64,000 nt of DNA from positions 1 to 64,000 of the forward strand of contig QXVZ01024819.1 in NCBI GenBank assembly GCA_008931825.1, read 5' to 3'. The first letter of the stretch is position 1; each line of letters starts with the position of its first letter. Shown in pieces: positions 1 through 12,700 of the stretch. Both the position numbers and the translations under genes were made by a program. This DNA is from Phallusia fumigata (lineage: Eukaryota; Chordata; Ascidiacea; Phlebobranchia; Ascidiidae). The notes below the pieces were generated by a model. That model made no database searches. It saw only the letters and a program-made list of their open reading frames with translations, and was not told the DNA's origin.

Positions 1-3000
1 TTTGGTTTCGTTTTGAATTTTAAACTTAGTAACGTTTTAATTTGGCGCAAACTAGCAGATTAGGTTGTTCTAAACAGGTTTGCAAAGTTGCTTAATTAAC
101 GGGTGTTGATGGCCTGTGGGCATATATCGTTTTTTCCACAACCAACTAAAGATGAGGCAGTGAAATGTACTTTGCCACAGTATACACAATTCGAGTCCGT
201 CTGGGTGCTCTTGAAGTGAAAATTCCGCGAAAAACTTGCACGCCGCGTTGGCTTCGATGTTGGGCGGACGGTATCTCTCTTACTAAATGGCTTCCGCAGG
301 CCGAAGTATTGGCGAGTTATTTATATCTCATGTGCACACATTTGTCGGAATTCGCCGGTTGTTTATCTAACGGACATAACGTAAAGAAGATAATAACCAA
401 AATCGCCAGGACTAATGTTTACTCAACCCCTTGACGTAGGTTGTATTCGAGCTATATGTGAAAAATGTCGAATTATCGTCAAAAGCAGGACAAAATCGTC
501 GAAGGTTGTTGAACTTCCCGTTAAGAGAACACTGTCATCTAAATTGGACTGCCCAATCCATTTAAAATTGGCTTGACAAGAAAATGGTTTTAATTGATCG
601 CACGAAATTAGTTTGGAAACCTTTGTCAAGTGTCTGTTGTGTTGCTCTGACCGGAGTTAAAGCATATCGATGATCCACGCAGCGGTTAACCTTACCCTTT
701 TACCGCACCCATACGCCCCCACCATTTACTAGGGATCATTGACCCAAACAGTTCAGCACAAGTACTTTTTTGAATCAACTCTTCAGCCACTTTTAAATAT
801 TTTCACCGTGACAAAAAAATCCATTCATTAGACAAGGTTTGCTGTTCTTTCCAATATTAATTTCGCTACATGTTTCTTGATTAGGCAAGATACAGCAGTA
901 GATTTGTCATGAAATGTGTCGCATTTGGTACGACAGAGAGCGGAATGGCAAACTTTATGGTTCAGGGGCCACGTAAGGTCTTGAATTTGTACGCGGACTA
1001 TGCGAGTACCAAATGAATAAAAGTGTTTATAACAGACTATTTAAGTTATTGTTAACTCATGTGCCCAAAATGAACGAAAAATCCAAGACAGATCTAACTA
1101 TAGATGTATAAACCAAGATTGAATTGATTAAACAACCTTACGAGCCGCATGCATACATCTGCCGCTTACTTTGCAAACTGGTAAAAGTGAAAGTTGGTGT
1201 ACAGTTGATAATTGCGGCAGTCGCTTAGCTTAGTGTGTGAAAACGCAAGATGTTCCGCTAATAGACTCAAGCACAAGCGACAAGGAGACGCCGAGTACCT
1301 GACCGTCTTTATGTCTCAGATGGCAAACATTGTAAATGATCGTTATGTTGACGTGGAGCGGGGGGAGACAAATTATATATTACGAGCTTGGAGATTCTTA
1401 CAATTGTTTACATGAGCAGGCAATTTGTTAGGGACTAAAGGAGATTCGAAGGGTAAATACCAAGCTGGTAATTGTAATTTTATACCCTGGGCTTTTAGTA
1501 ATAGTGTACCTTTAAAACTTGATGTCTTTTAAAAGGTCCTAATGTGAGGTAATACAAATTATTTCGTGAGGCATAAATTTAGGACCAAAACCTGAAAAAA
1601 ACATTGTTTTTATACCGTGTGGAAAACGTGATTCATACAACATTAATTTTTTAAAGGTGTCTTCAAGGTTAGTTTTGTTCTTAACGGTGTTCCTAAAAAA
1701 TGGTCCAACGATACGGGCAATACACTTGTGGGGTGTAATTTTCCTCATTTTATATTGTCCTGTACAAACAAACCTTGATCCCTTGACCCCACGTTCCATT
1801 AAACCTAAGCTTACCCAACCTAACGTATGTAGAGAAAGACGTTAAAATCTTACCCACATGCATTTTGCCTATCTTGTCCGTTTAAAGCACCCTAATTTAC
1901 GCTTAGGTTCTACACTGTTAGGCGTAGTATTCAGTAACGGGCTTATATGCCTTTCGTTTTGGCACATACAAGTTTATTGATACAGTTTATTGTCACGTCC
2001 TGTCCTATGTTGTGTTTTACTTTTGCGCATGAAAGTAACTAGAAACAACATTACGTTCGAACACCCAGACCAGTAACGACATTTTGTTCAATTTTGTAAC
2101 GCGCCATGACTTTAATTTCCCCAGGAATGTCTCGAATAGCACGGCCAGGTTAGACAACGTGGGTGCATAAAATTGAAATTACTTTTCAGAAATTTAGAAG
2201 ATGGCCCAGCGTTATACATGAAAAAGTGCCACATTGTTGTACACCAAACAAAAGCCGCTTTTAATATCACTTCTAATAAACTGCAGTCGTTCTCAGTGGA
2301 TGACTTTGTGCACGCTAGCGCTTAGCAACGCGTTCAAATATTGACGTGGTTATTACGCTTCTTCTCAAGCGGGGCAACGTCAAGGTGTCGTCGATTAATT
2401 TTCCTGCAAAGTGTTTGTTACGGGAAGTTACTGGAAATGCGCAATTATATGTTGCTGTTTACACGCTTTACTTCAGGGGGACGTTCGGAGCCTCTTTACA
2501 TGCTGCAGGTAAATTGAGAAACAATGTTGCCTCGGATAGGCTGCTGTCATGGGGCAGTAGGCTAAATTTTTTCCATTCCCTCTTGCACGATATGCTTAAA
2601 AGGTCAGCCTTTGTTTGGTGTCACGCCTTTTGCAAGTCTGTCGTACAGTTCTATAAAGAAATGATTTAACACAGATTACACAGAATTTACAAGTAGGCGC
2701 AGTGATAGCCTGGCGCCCTTGCGAGCGTTCTAACGTTGACTGGTCGAAATTTTTATCCAGGTTGACAATCGTTGTGCCACAGGCACACAGTGGGGTGTGG
2801 TTCGTGCTGCTCTCGCGTGCTGCGAGCAAATTCATATGAGATGTTGCATTAGTCAACAAACGGAGATGGTGTTTAACTTGCTTTAAAAACTTTTTGTTTT
2901 AAAATTTTAGTTACGTGTTTTTTCTGGTATAGTATTTAGATTATTGCGTGATTATAATAACCATTTGCAAACTTTTTGCGTTAAAAATATTTTCATGGAC

Positions 3001-4246
3001 CAGTGCGTTTGTACAATAAATGACCAAATACATAGTTTTGTTTAGTTGCTGCTGTTGGAGAATTGTGTTATGGTTGCAGCGGCAAAACTGCTTTTTTCAT
3101 GTACTACAACACAAATGTCTAACTTTAAAGTGTTATCCTTTAAAGATTTTCCGCACGACATGCCTCGTGGCAATTAATAACATTATGGCAATAACATTTG
3201 ATTGACAGCTTATAGAGCATTGGCCTGTGTGTGGCGCTGGGCAACGCCGCTTGGATTGTTTGATTTAATTCCCTATCGTGTAAAAATCGTTCGTGAATCG
3301 ACATTTAATTGGTTGGTGGCTTTAGGATCCGTTTAGATATTGGTTTTGGCGTAGCGTTTAATTTGAGATTTGTCTGGGGGAGTATTTCCGGGTTTTATCG
3401 ATTTCTTGATTGCTTTCTGGATCCAGGGCATGCTATGCAGGTAAAACTGTCTGAAAAACATTTAAAAAACACGGTCGAAAAATTAAGTATACGCTGTCAC
3501 GGCCAGTACATCCAATTCAATACTTGCTAAGTTGGTTTTGACGTAAAAATCCACATCGCAAAGTTTTAAAAACTTCAATTCACTTTATTGCTCCCACTCA
3601 ATCTGCCACAAAAAAAAACACGACGGGCATGTAATTTACATATTTTTGGTGCGTTGGCCCTTCGCTGCCACGCCAAGATGCCTAAGATAAAACCCAACGT
3701 GGTATCAAATCCCTCCCAGGATGCTGCCGATCGCCTCAAACTATATACATTCCTTACAAATTTGGTTGTAAACGTGTCTAAATTCTCGATAGCATGTATG
3801 ACAACGATTTATTACCCAAATCTGCTTTAGGTATTTAGTTTAATCTGGCACATTGACTAAGATGTAAACATCTGTATCTTCAGATGCAAAGTATGCGGGC
3901 GGCGACTGGTTTACGTTATACCTGTAGTTTTATCCTTTATGATACATCGCATTTTTACACTGCGACATTCAACTACGCCCAGACATCCACAAAGGCCAAA
4001 CTTTTTGAATCTTTAGACACAGTTTTCATTTCAATGAAACCAGCTGATTGAAAAAAAGGCGTCAACACAGGATAACAGCCAGGTAGGGAAGTAAAATTAC
4101 ACATCCTTCAGACGAAACTAATTCAGTTATTTCTTCTACTGCAGCTAGTCATTGACATCTGACAATCAGAAGGCGTTTCTCATTCTAGGGGACAATTTCA
4201 ACTCGAGAACTTGACATTGACAGCTGTGTTCACAGATTCGTTCCAG
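1..4246. other. Gene-free left flank
   Basis: AT-rich sequence with only short open frames, none with a recognisable domain, plausible splice borders or a protein-like composition. It probably lies upstream of the CRF-receptor gene and may hold its promoter and first exon, but I could not identify either. Confidence 0.5.
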
Positions 4247-4372
4247 TGTTGTGTGTGATAATCATTAGGATAAGGTTACTGCTGCCTCTGTTTGTATTAA
4301 GTGGCTTGTTTGATTCGAATGGAATCCTGCAAAACAAGACTAATCTGTCTCGGCTTGGCTATGTTGTTTCAG
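4247..4372 (+). CDS. Candidate leader (signal-peptide) exon of the CRF-receptor-like gene
   Basis: This open stretch reads as an isoleucine/leucine-rich hydrophobic segment followed by polar sequence with an NKT glycosylation sequon, which is what the N-terminal signal peptide of a class B receptor looks like. It ends in a strong donor (cag|gtagga) that leaves one nucleotide, the phase needed by the next exons at 6052 and 9719. It has no in-frame ATG: the frame opens at a GTG that overlaps an acceptor (ttccag|tg). The start codon must therefore be upstream, or be split across the junction (A|TG), or this exon is not used. The protein-like character and the phase fit are seen; membership in the gene is inferred. 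Confidence 0.45.
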
Positions 4373-6051
4373 GTAGGATTTGTTTTGTTTTTTGTATGGT
4401 GTTTTGTGCAAGTTGCCCAGACCTTGTTCAAGTTTTAAAAACTTTTTTCAAGTACAGTAAAGCCGTCTATCGATGTAGCTATATCAAAATACTGACAGTT
4501 CCTAAAGTATTTGGACTCGTACTCCTCTCACCTCATACCTGTGGTTTCTGTTGTATCCAATTGTGTTGAATTACACAATGGTGTGTAACAGGCCTGTTGA
4601 CGCAATGGGGGATTGCGGCACAAAAGCCGGAAGAGTCTGCAAAAACACTGCGGTGGCTTTAGTGCCGAGCTAAAACCGCATTACATTTTAATGGTCGAAT
4701 TTAAACGTTAATGCAATATTTTGTTTAGAAAATGGCGTTCCTAAAATAATATTAGCGGCTTTACCCTTTTGTGCCTGTACAAATCTAGGCAAAAGGACTA
4801 TCACTGTAAAAGCGTTGTGTTTCAAATAACAATGTTAAACTCCAAACAGAAACTAAATAAGAGGTAAAAAAACGTTTGTTAAAAAGGCGGGTAGCAATTC
4901 TACAAGATTAACTTCGGCCCTAATACTGTAAAAGAGGTTGGAACCGTATCATTTTTCAGACACCCGCTATTTTAGAAACACACACTGCATTAAAAACGAA
5001 AATTGGGTGTTTTTCTGGCTATTAGGTGTCTAGGAATTCAATAATTTTGCGACTTTCAACGGATGTTACCACTTTACACGTCCTCTCCCGGTGGGTAATC
5101 ATATGTGGTCATTTAGTTATTTTTCTAGTCAATAATTTCGTTTTTCAAATAGCCCATATGACTTGTTATGTCTTAAATTTTTTGTGTGAGTAGTATTTAG
5201 GACGACTGAACTTATATATTTGACCTAATGTGCGGAAACTAATTCGACACTAAACTAAGACGACTTTACGCCGACGTTATCAGTTGGTGCCTTTTTAACA
5301 AACATGAAACGCGACAAAGTAAAAAAAACTACGCGAAGCTCGAGTAATTATCGGCACTGCTAAAATTTAAAAGAACAAAACAGCTATAACATTCAAAACG
5401 ATGCCAAACCTTTGGTTGAGAATCGCCGGTCGAGGGCAACGCAATGTTTCATGTCAACAGGAAGAAGGCGATTCAATGACGCACTTATGAAAAACCGCGA
5501 AATTTTTCGCACTTCAGTGTGTAACCAAGCGGGTTGCTGGCCAAAATGATTTTTGCAAAACAGCGGGAATTCGAAAACGCAAATGACCCATTTCAGAAAG
5601 CTTATGTGCGTTCATCGTTATCGTTGTTGTGCGCAACTAGAGTACCCCTCAGTTGATGAGGATTTACAATGTACACAGACTAAGCCTGAACAGTTTAGGC
5701 AACTGTGATAGCCTACCTAATGTATAGCTCGTACATAATTAGTTTTATACAAAGATGGACTTTTTAACTTCAAAATGTAAAAATATTTATCCCAAAGGGT
5801 TAAGATTGCAAAACGAAGGTCATGTCTAGTATAAAATTGTGCAAATTATTTGCAGGAAATTTGTTAAATCCAAAGAGATCCAGATGCAATGTCATCGTGG
5901 GAATGTACGACAGGCGAACAGCTTTGTAATAGTCTCAAATGTGGCATGTAGATAATTCGATGGTCACAGACATGTATTATCATCAATATTTGATGTTGCA
6001 CTTTTTAATTTCGAATCTTCGCTTTCTTGCAGGCACCTGATGCTTTTGCAG

Positions 6052-6120
6052 GCACTCAGAAAGCCGTAACCGCAATCCCAGACACCGAATACAACAGCTC
6101 AAGCACACACGCAGAGCCAG
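6052..6120 (+). CDS. Candidate short extracellular exon of the CRF-receptor-like gene
   Basis: A 69-nt open segment sits between a good acceptor (cttttgcag) and a donor (gccag|gtaatt). It is symmetrical (phase 1 in, phase 1 out), so it can be included or skipped without breaking the frame between 4372 and 9719. It encodes a polar stretch with an NSS glycosylation sequon, fitting the receptor ectodomain. There is no family match. It could be a chance open segment. Confidence 0.4.
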
Positions 6121-7281
6121 GTAATTCTATAAATTGTTTTTGACCCGCAACAAGTAAGCTGCTTATGTTGGCCGAATGTCAGCCATTGACGGATAACGGT
6201 AGCAAAAGAGCATACTGTGTACACAGCTTGCCTAATTACTATTCGGCCTTTTCGGACGCTTATACTTGTGCGGCGTAATCCTCCCATGCCAATGCTATAA
6301 GTAGACTTTTTACAAATTCGTGGCGTTTCGAAACAGATAGACGACGTAATCAATCTGTACAAAGAAATCCTGGACAGTAAGACAGGGTAGAAATTCGTCG
6401 ACCGTGCCAATTGATACTTTCAAAAGCAAAGTAGAAAATTGGGTTATGCTGAAGGCGCGAACAACACAGTGTTTTTTGCCCAGTATCATTGTTCAAATAT
6501 ATTTTGTGGAAAAGATATCCATCTTAAAATCCACATCCCCAAACTGCTGTGCAAAACTGTCAATCTATCTACTAAAGATTGAAATACGGCGGTCAAATGA
6601 TTGATGTCTGGACGTGCCGAACTGTCACAGCCTCACATTTGTATCCAGAAATATTTACTAAATAACTTGTAGGAAGTTGCGTAGTGTCTGGTAGTGAGAC
6701 ATGTTTGGCTTATGCCATCAAACTATCCCAAACGTCACTTATTCCGAATATTACCGCGGTGAAATGTAGCACAAGGATGTTTCACATGTTGGCTGTCAGA
6801 AGTTGTCAAAATGCGAGTAGTCATATCGGCGATCAAACATTGTAACGCAAACTACCAAATGTATAGAGTTAAAACTGTGAATACGCCGATACGCAACTGC
6901 TTGCTTTACTTGTGTGAATGTGAGTGATATGGTATTAAGGTTGTAGTGCATTTTATTCGCGGTGGGCACAAGTCGGACATCCACAACATGTTTGCTGTCA
7001 ACTCATGTACTTGATTTTACTCGTCGATTATCACCAGGAAAATATAAAACTTATAGAAACTAAAATAAGAGCAGCACTCGCATAATAATTCTGACTTGAC
7101 TCACCCCCAGCTCGTGGTCAAAGATTTTTTACAACATGAAATGTTTGGTGCGACAACAAATATTATCACAACACTAACGTGACAATAAAATACCAGATTT
7201 TCCCTCTTTTATTATTGGTGCACTGAAAAGGGTGTTTTTAAAAACTAAATTGCATGTTGAACTCTTGAACATCTATTAAAC

Positions 7282-7507
7282 CAATGGTTCCCAAAAGTGG
7301 TTCCCAACCTTTTTGAATAATTTCCCCCTTCGCTTATTTTGGAACTTTCATTCCTTTCCAATTGGACAAAAAGTGATGAAAAGTAATAAAGCTTAGAACC
7401 ACTGGTCTACCTTAAATAAAATACTACTTTTAACACGAATAACTTGACCATCAAGCGGAAATTCCTCCCCTTAACTCATCAAATTCCTCCCCGTTTGGGA
7501 ACCACTG
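7282..7507. mobile_element. hAT-type MITE (TGGTTCCCAACC family)
   Basis: The left end carries tggttccca twice and the right end reads tttgggaaccactg, an imperfect inverted repeat of the common hAT terminal sequence CAGTGGTTCCCAACC. Between them is AT-rich DNA with internal homology to the copies at 17347-17544 and 35514-35758 (shared ccctttgcttatttt-like and ggaaattcctcccc blocks). It has no coding capacity and lies in a receptor intron. Confidence 0.6.
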
Positions 7508-8212
7508 TAATAAACCCACCAAAAGGCAACAAAAAATTAAATTGTGTGGTCTTATGTCAGCAAAATGCTCAAATCAAAGAAAAATTGCTTCCGTGTGCTT
7601 TACCGTTTGGCACAAAATATATTACAAATTCGAATACTTTTCGATTTTAAACTTGTTCTTTCCAGTACATCTCCACCTTTACTATCGTTCTTTCGCATGA
7701 AATATTGACTACTGTTTACATAAAGCACATGTTTTTTAACAACGTTTACTTTTGCGCGGTTCCAGAAAGTTTAAAAGCGGTGGAATTCGTAACAGCTACT
7801 CTTAATAATTCATTCCCTCGCCAACATTTTACCAACGGAATTTTTTTTAAAAACCTAGTCTCCAGCGATTATTCTCTAATTGTATATGTTTTCATCACTG
7901 TTTTTAAATCAATTTGTACGACAAGACAAGATTTTAACTTTAAATTTCACTACAAGTAATATGTTAAGCTGTTATTACTTTGACGACTTCAACTCTAAAT
8001 TATATGCAACCGCATAATTGAAACTGGAATCTGCCCTGAAGCTTTCATGCAGGCAAACGATATCGGGACACCCATATATGAACTACCGTGCGTCAGACAT
8101 GCAAGAGGCGTTACCGATTCATAGTCGATCTTTCAAGTGTTTCCATTTAGCAAGGCGTGGGCTAAATTCGGTATACCGCCTTTTGCAGGCCTGGCGTTGT
8201 AATGTTAGATTA

Positions 8213-8436
8213 AATCGCGGCCCATATCCTTAATACTCCACCTTTTATTGGCTGAACAAAAACAATTCTTTTACGGCTAAACAATAATACTTAGAAGATG
8301 CACGGAACTGTATTTAAGTTTGAATCGCTGTAACTTTAGTTTCAATCGCGGCCTATGTTCCTAACGTTCCAATTTTTATTGGCCGAACAAAAACAGTTCT
8401 TTTACGGCTTAACAATAATACTTAAAAGATGCACGA
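8213..8436. repeat. Imperfect tandem repeat, two units of about 95 bp
   Basis: 8213-8306 and 8344-8436 share blocks in the same order: aatcgcgg, then tattggc(t/c)gaacaaaaac, then tcttttacggct, then acaataatactta, then aagatgcacg. A short unrelated spacer separates the two units. It lies in a receptor intron and has no coding signal. Confidence 0.7.
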
Positions 8437-9718
8437 AATGCACGTTTGGAACTCCAGTTGACGAGTAGCTCGACAGCTGAGTATGATTTACGTGCATTCG
8501 TCCATCAAGGATTGAACCAAATAACCTAAAATATACTAGGCTTGTCGTTAGTTCCTAACACGAAGGTATATTCGTTTTTGCTGCTTAAAGTGGATTTTGT
8601 CACGCTCGAAGAAGGAATTCGGAACGCATGTTTAGGTTGGCTGGTTTCAGGTTTAATTCCAGTTTATACAAATCATAGCATGCCAGGCCTGCAAGAGGAG
8701 GGCAAATCCCAGTACCAAATACGCGCAAGCATATAATTCACCAGTTTATACAAGTTTCAGACTCGGTTCGGGTTAGACGAGGTTTTAAATAAGCGGGTTC
8801 GGGTTTAACTCTTTTGTAACCGTTTCAAACCAGTTTGCGGGTTTTAAAAACAATCATTAAACAATCAAAGTCAATAACACAAATTTGTCTACGCTGAGTT
8901 TTTTGCTAAACTGCGGGCGCTTTAGTAAACATTTTAGTTTTGCGTTCAGTAATTCCGTTTTGTTTGTGAATAGTGACTGGTCAACTTTAACAAGTCCAAA
9001 ATCGGTGTTTTCATTCGGTTTCAGGTTTGTTAATTGTTAAATGTGAGGTAAACGTTTGAAACGGTTTTTACGCTATGGTTTGTTTCTCGACCAGCCCTCC
9101 ACTTTCAGGCCTTTATGGTCTTAAAGGAATAATCCAGATATGTATTTCTCTTTTAGACTTTTAAGTTTTTTAAGTATAAGGTTCTATTGCATAAACGCAC
9201 GCACATTTTTGTAGTGAAAATTTTGCACGCGTTTTGGTGACCGAACCATTATCTTAAGCCCGAAAAATTCGATGAAAGATAGCAATTTCTTCGAAACGTT
9301 TCATCTTAGAAGTTTTTAGTTGCTTATCGGTGAGAATTGCTGGTCTTGAAAAAACTCCAAATGCCAATTTTAAAATTTAGATAAGGAGCTGGTTTATTGA
9401 TATTCTCCTACTAAAATATGTGGTGCGTCTATTTTGCTGCCACGCCTTCAATCTTCCCATCTTTTTGCGTAACTAAGTTCTGTCGAATTGTGAGGTGAAG
9501 GTGCAGATATAAATTAACTTTTAAGTTGCTGGTCGTTTTATATTTCTCATCCAACTTTAATTTTAGTTTTAAAATATTTGATAAAATACCAATACTTTCT
9601 TCGACACAAAACAAATTTATATTCACACCTAATTTCTTTGAATCCCATAAAAAATGTTAAAAAGTGTTTGTTAAAAAAAATGGCGCCAATAATTTCATCC
9701 GCAATTTGTGCATTTTAG

Positions 9719-12700
9719 AAATGAATATATTTGAGAAACAAGAAGCGTTTTACAACGGAGTTTTTCTCGATCAGTACAGACCTGAATGTTATGTTTACGC
9801 GTAAGTATTGGTAACAGAAATATATTTGAACGTACCTTTTGATATCAGGGCTCAAATTGTTTTGTATTGTTACCCCTGTTAAATAACCAATTGACTAAAA
9901 GTTTTGTATTTTGGTGGTTGGTACATTGAATTTTTTTAAGGTTGATATGTAAGGTTTATCAGCAAAGCCAAAATCAGAACCATGCATTAATGCGTATAGA
10001 CGCGCCCTTGAATTACATACTTTTTGGTTGTCGAAAAACTTGCAGTTGTCCGCAGCCGAAAATGTGTAACAGACGCTTAATAAAAATACCTGCCGACCTC
10101 GCCAAATGTACGAAGACATGGGCATTTTTGTTATTGTTGTGTAACAAGTCAATTAAACCACCTATGTGGTTGTCCACAAATAGAATCAAATTCAAGATAT
10201 CGGTTGCTGTGTATTAATCGAAGATACTGACGAGAATTTCGCCAACAAATACACGCGAGTAAATATATTTTACACATCTAATAAGGCAAGCTGAGCCCAT
10301 TTAACTGGTAAAATAATTTTAACGAACGAAAATCACCCACTGAGCACAAGCTCGCAACAGTGTCTGTGTTCTACATCGGTAAGTTAAAGAGTATAAGCAT
10401 ACATTTTTGTGCTGTCGAGAAATATTTCGTTTTTGTTGGAAGCAGTAACTCGGTAGGATAATACATTTTAGGATAAATTTTATGTACAGCAGTTACGCAA
10501 CCATAAAAAGAATCGACTTGGCTTCTGTGCGTTGCTATGTTTTGCCAACTTGATGAAATATGATCCTAATCCGTAGCCTCGACTTTACAGTGTCTAGGTT
10601 AGGCGACGGCACCAATTGGCTTTGCTAACCCACTTACCCAATATCTATTACATTTATGGAGCATCTTACTGCGTTTTGATCCTTGTTAGGTTTGTGTGGT
10701 AACGTTGAGCGTTTCGAAATGTATACTTTTCAAGGGTCAAACATAGGGACGTTAAATATTGATTAAATGCTTGCAGTTGATTGGGGTGACACAACGTTTA
10801 AAAATTCTTTCACTTTTCGATTCTATTCAGTATGATTCTAAATTTTTGTTAATGAATAATACTCAGTTTTAAATGGCCCTTAACGATTTTTAAATCCGTA
10901 CAATTACGTAATTAAAAACTTACCCGAGTTACTATGAAACTATTGACTTGACACAGTTAAAATATCATTTTAATACCACATAATTCTGTAAAAATACTTC
11001 GTGATATGCCTAACGTTTTTTATTTAAACTTGAAACCTGATATAAGCACAGTTTTCTAATGCATACTGTTGACCCATTGCTGTTGAATAATTTAATTTAA
11101 GTGTTTCGATTTATAGTGCCGGATTTTCCTAAAGGGTTGACTTAGACTTGTGCATAGAACTCTTGTGATATCTGGTTTACAGTTTTATGTGCACACTTTT
11201 CTCGACTTAAAATGTAAAAAGTACGTTGTGCACTATAATATAATTTGCCCAAGAAATTGTCGTTTTTTTGTATTTTGAAGTTTACTCCCACAGTCGCGTC
11301 GCATTTTCAGAACCCGGAAGCTTTTCCGTATATGTTTTTGTTGATTTTCTTTTGCATTTCACACAGAATTAAAATCAATAAATCAAAATGATCAATGATC
11401 TAAGCTCTCGCCACTGAAAAAAACTTTCACAAAAACTCGTGCCTATCTACTGTGTAGAATTGCATTCTTGTCGAAGGTACTTTGCCAGCCCCTGATAAAA
11501 CTTCTTCAAGGGTCATTACCTCAAACTTTTAAGGTACAATTTTATTGTTGTACACACTGACAAGGCAAACAACAGGAGACGATTTTTATGTCACACGGCG
11601 GTCATTTTTTGTGCTAAACGTTACTTGACTGACAGTACGTGGCAAATTTGTCAGTGCCCAAACTTTCGGCGTGTTCAAGCAAAACAACATTAACCTTTTT
11701 ATGACAGCAAGGCAAAAACCGCAACGTTCTACCTGACTCTCTAATTATGGCGTCTGTTCGTGTTTGGAAACACAAATGTGTTAAAGTTGCTTATGCAAAC
11801 TTTTTGTGCGCGTAAAGGTGTCCTGACGCACACATTACTTTTGTGTTTTTAACGCCAATGTCCTTGTTACAAGTGTTGAAGGTTGCCCAAAGTTGCTTGC
11901 TTAGAGCAACACAAAAGTTTACGGCCACATTAGAAGCAACAACTTTGAGTACAAAGCAACTACGTAACCGCTCGTTCATCTTTACGAATTCGTTTAACAT
12001 TGCCATCTGCAGAGCTACCTGAAATCTGATTGCTTTAAAGTATTCGTATCCAAGAAACACGAGGCTCAGAATCTATACTGAAAGTCGATTTCGCACTCAC
12101 TATTTTGCTTTTCCGGGCAGGTACTCTGCTGCAATGTGCAATAGTGGCTCAGCGATATTAAGCCACAATTTGATCGGGTTATACACGTTGTTATCTGTTT
12201 AAAGTTTTGTCAAAGTTAACCACGCAGCAGCGTGCATTATGCCTTAGGACTTTTGCCGATTCAAGACCTCAAAATCAGTTTAACGTTTCTTGTTTGTTTG
12301 TTGCCATCGGTATTTTCAATAGCAAATGAACCAGCTTTACCTAACAAAGCGGTTTAGATGGTTTCTTGTTTAAACTGCCTCACCTATGTAACTATTTAAA
12401 CATGTTGCAAACTTGATGTTCAATTGGCTGTCACAACAAAGTGCTGGCCACCCTTAATTGGCGTTTGACTAGATTGCGATCGAGCTTAGTAAAATTGATC
12501 CTATGGCAACATTTCAATGTGTAAAAATGATTTCTTTCCAATTAAATTGATAAAAGACCAAATCCAGAAAGATATTTTGATTGAAAGAATGATATTTTGA
12601 TGACTCCAATTTTTATTTTTTTGATAGATCGCTGATTCAAAACTCCACGAACTACGTCAAAGCAATCATGGATTTAAACAGCGAAATGACCATGAAGCAG

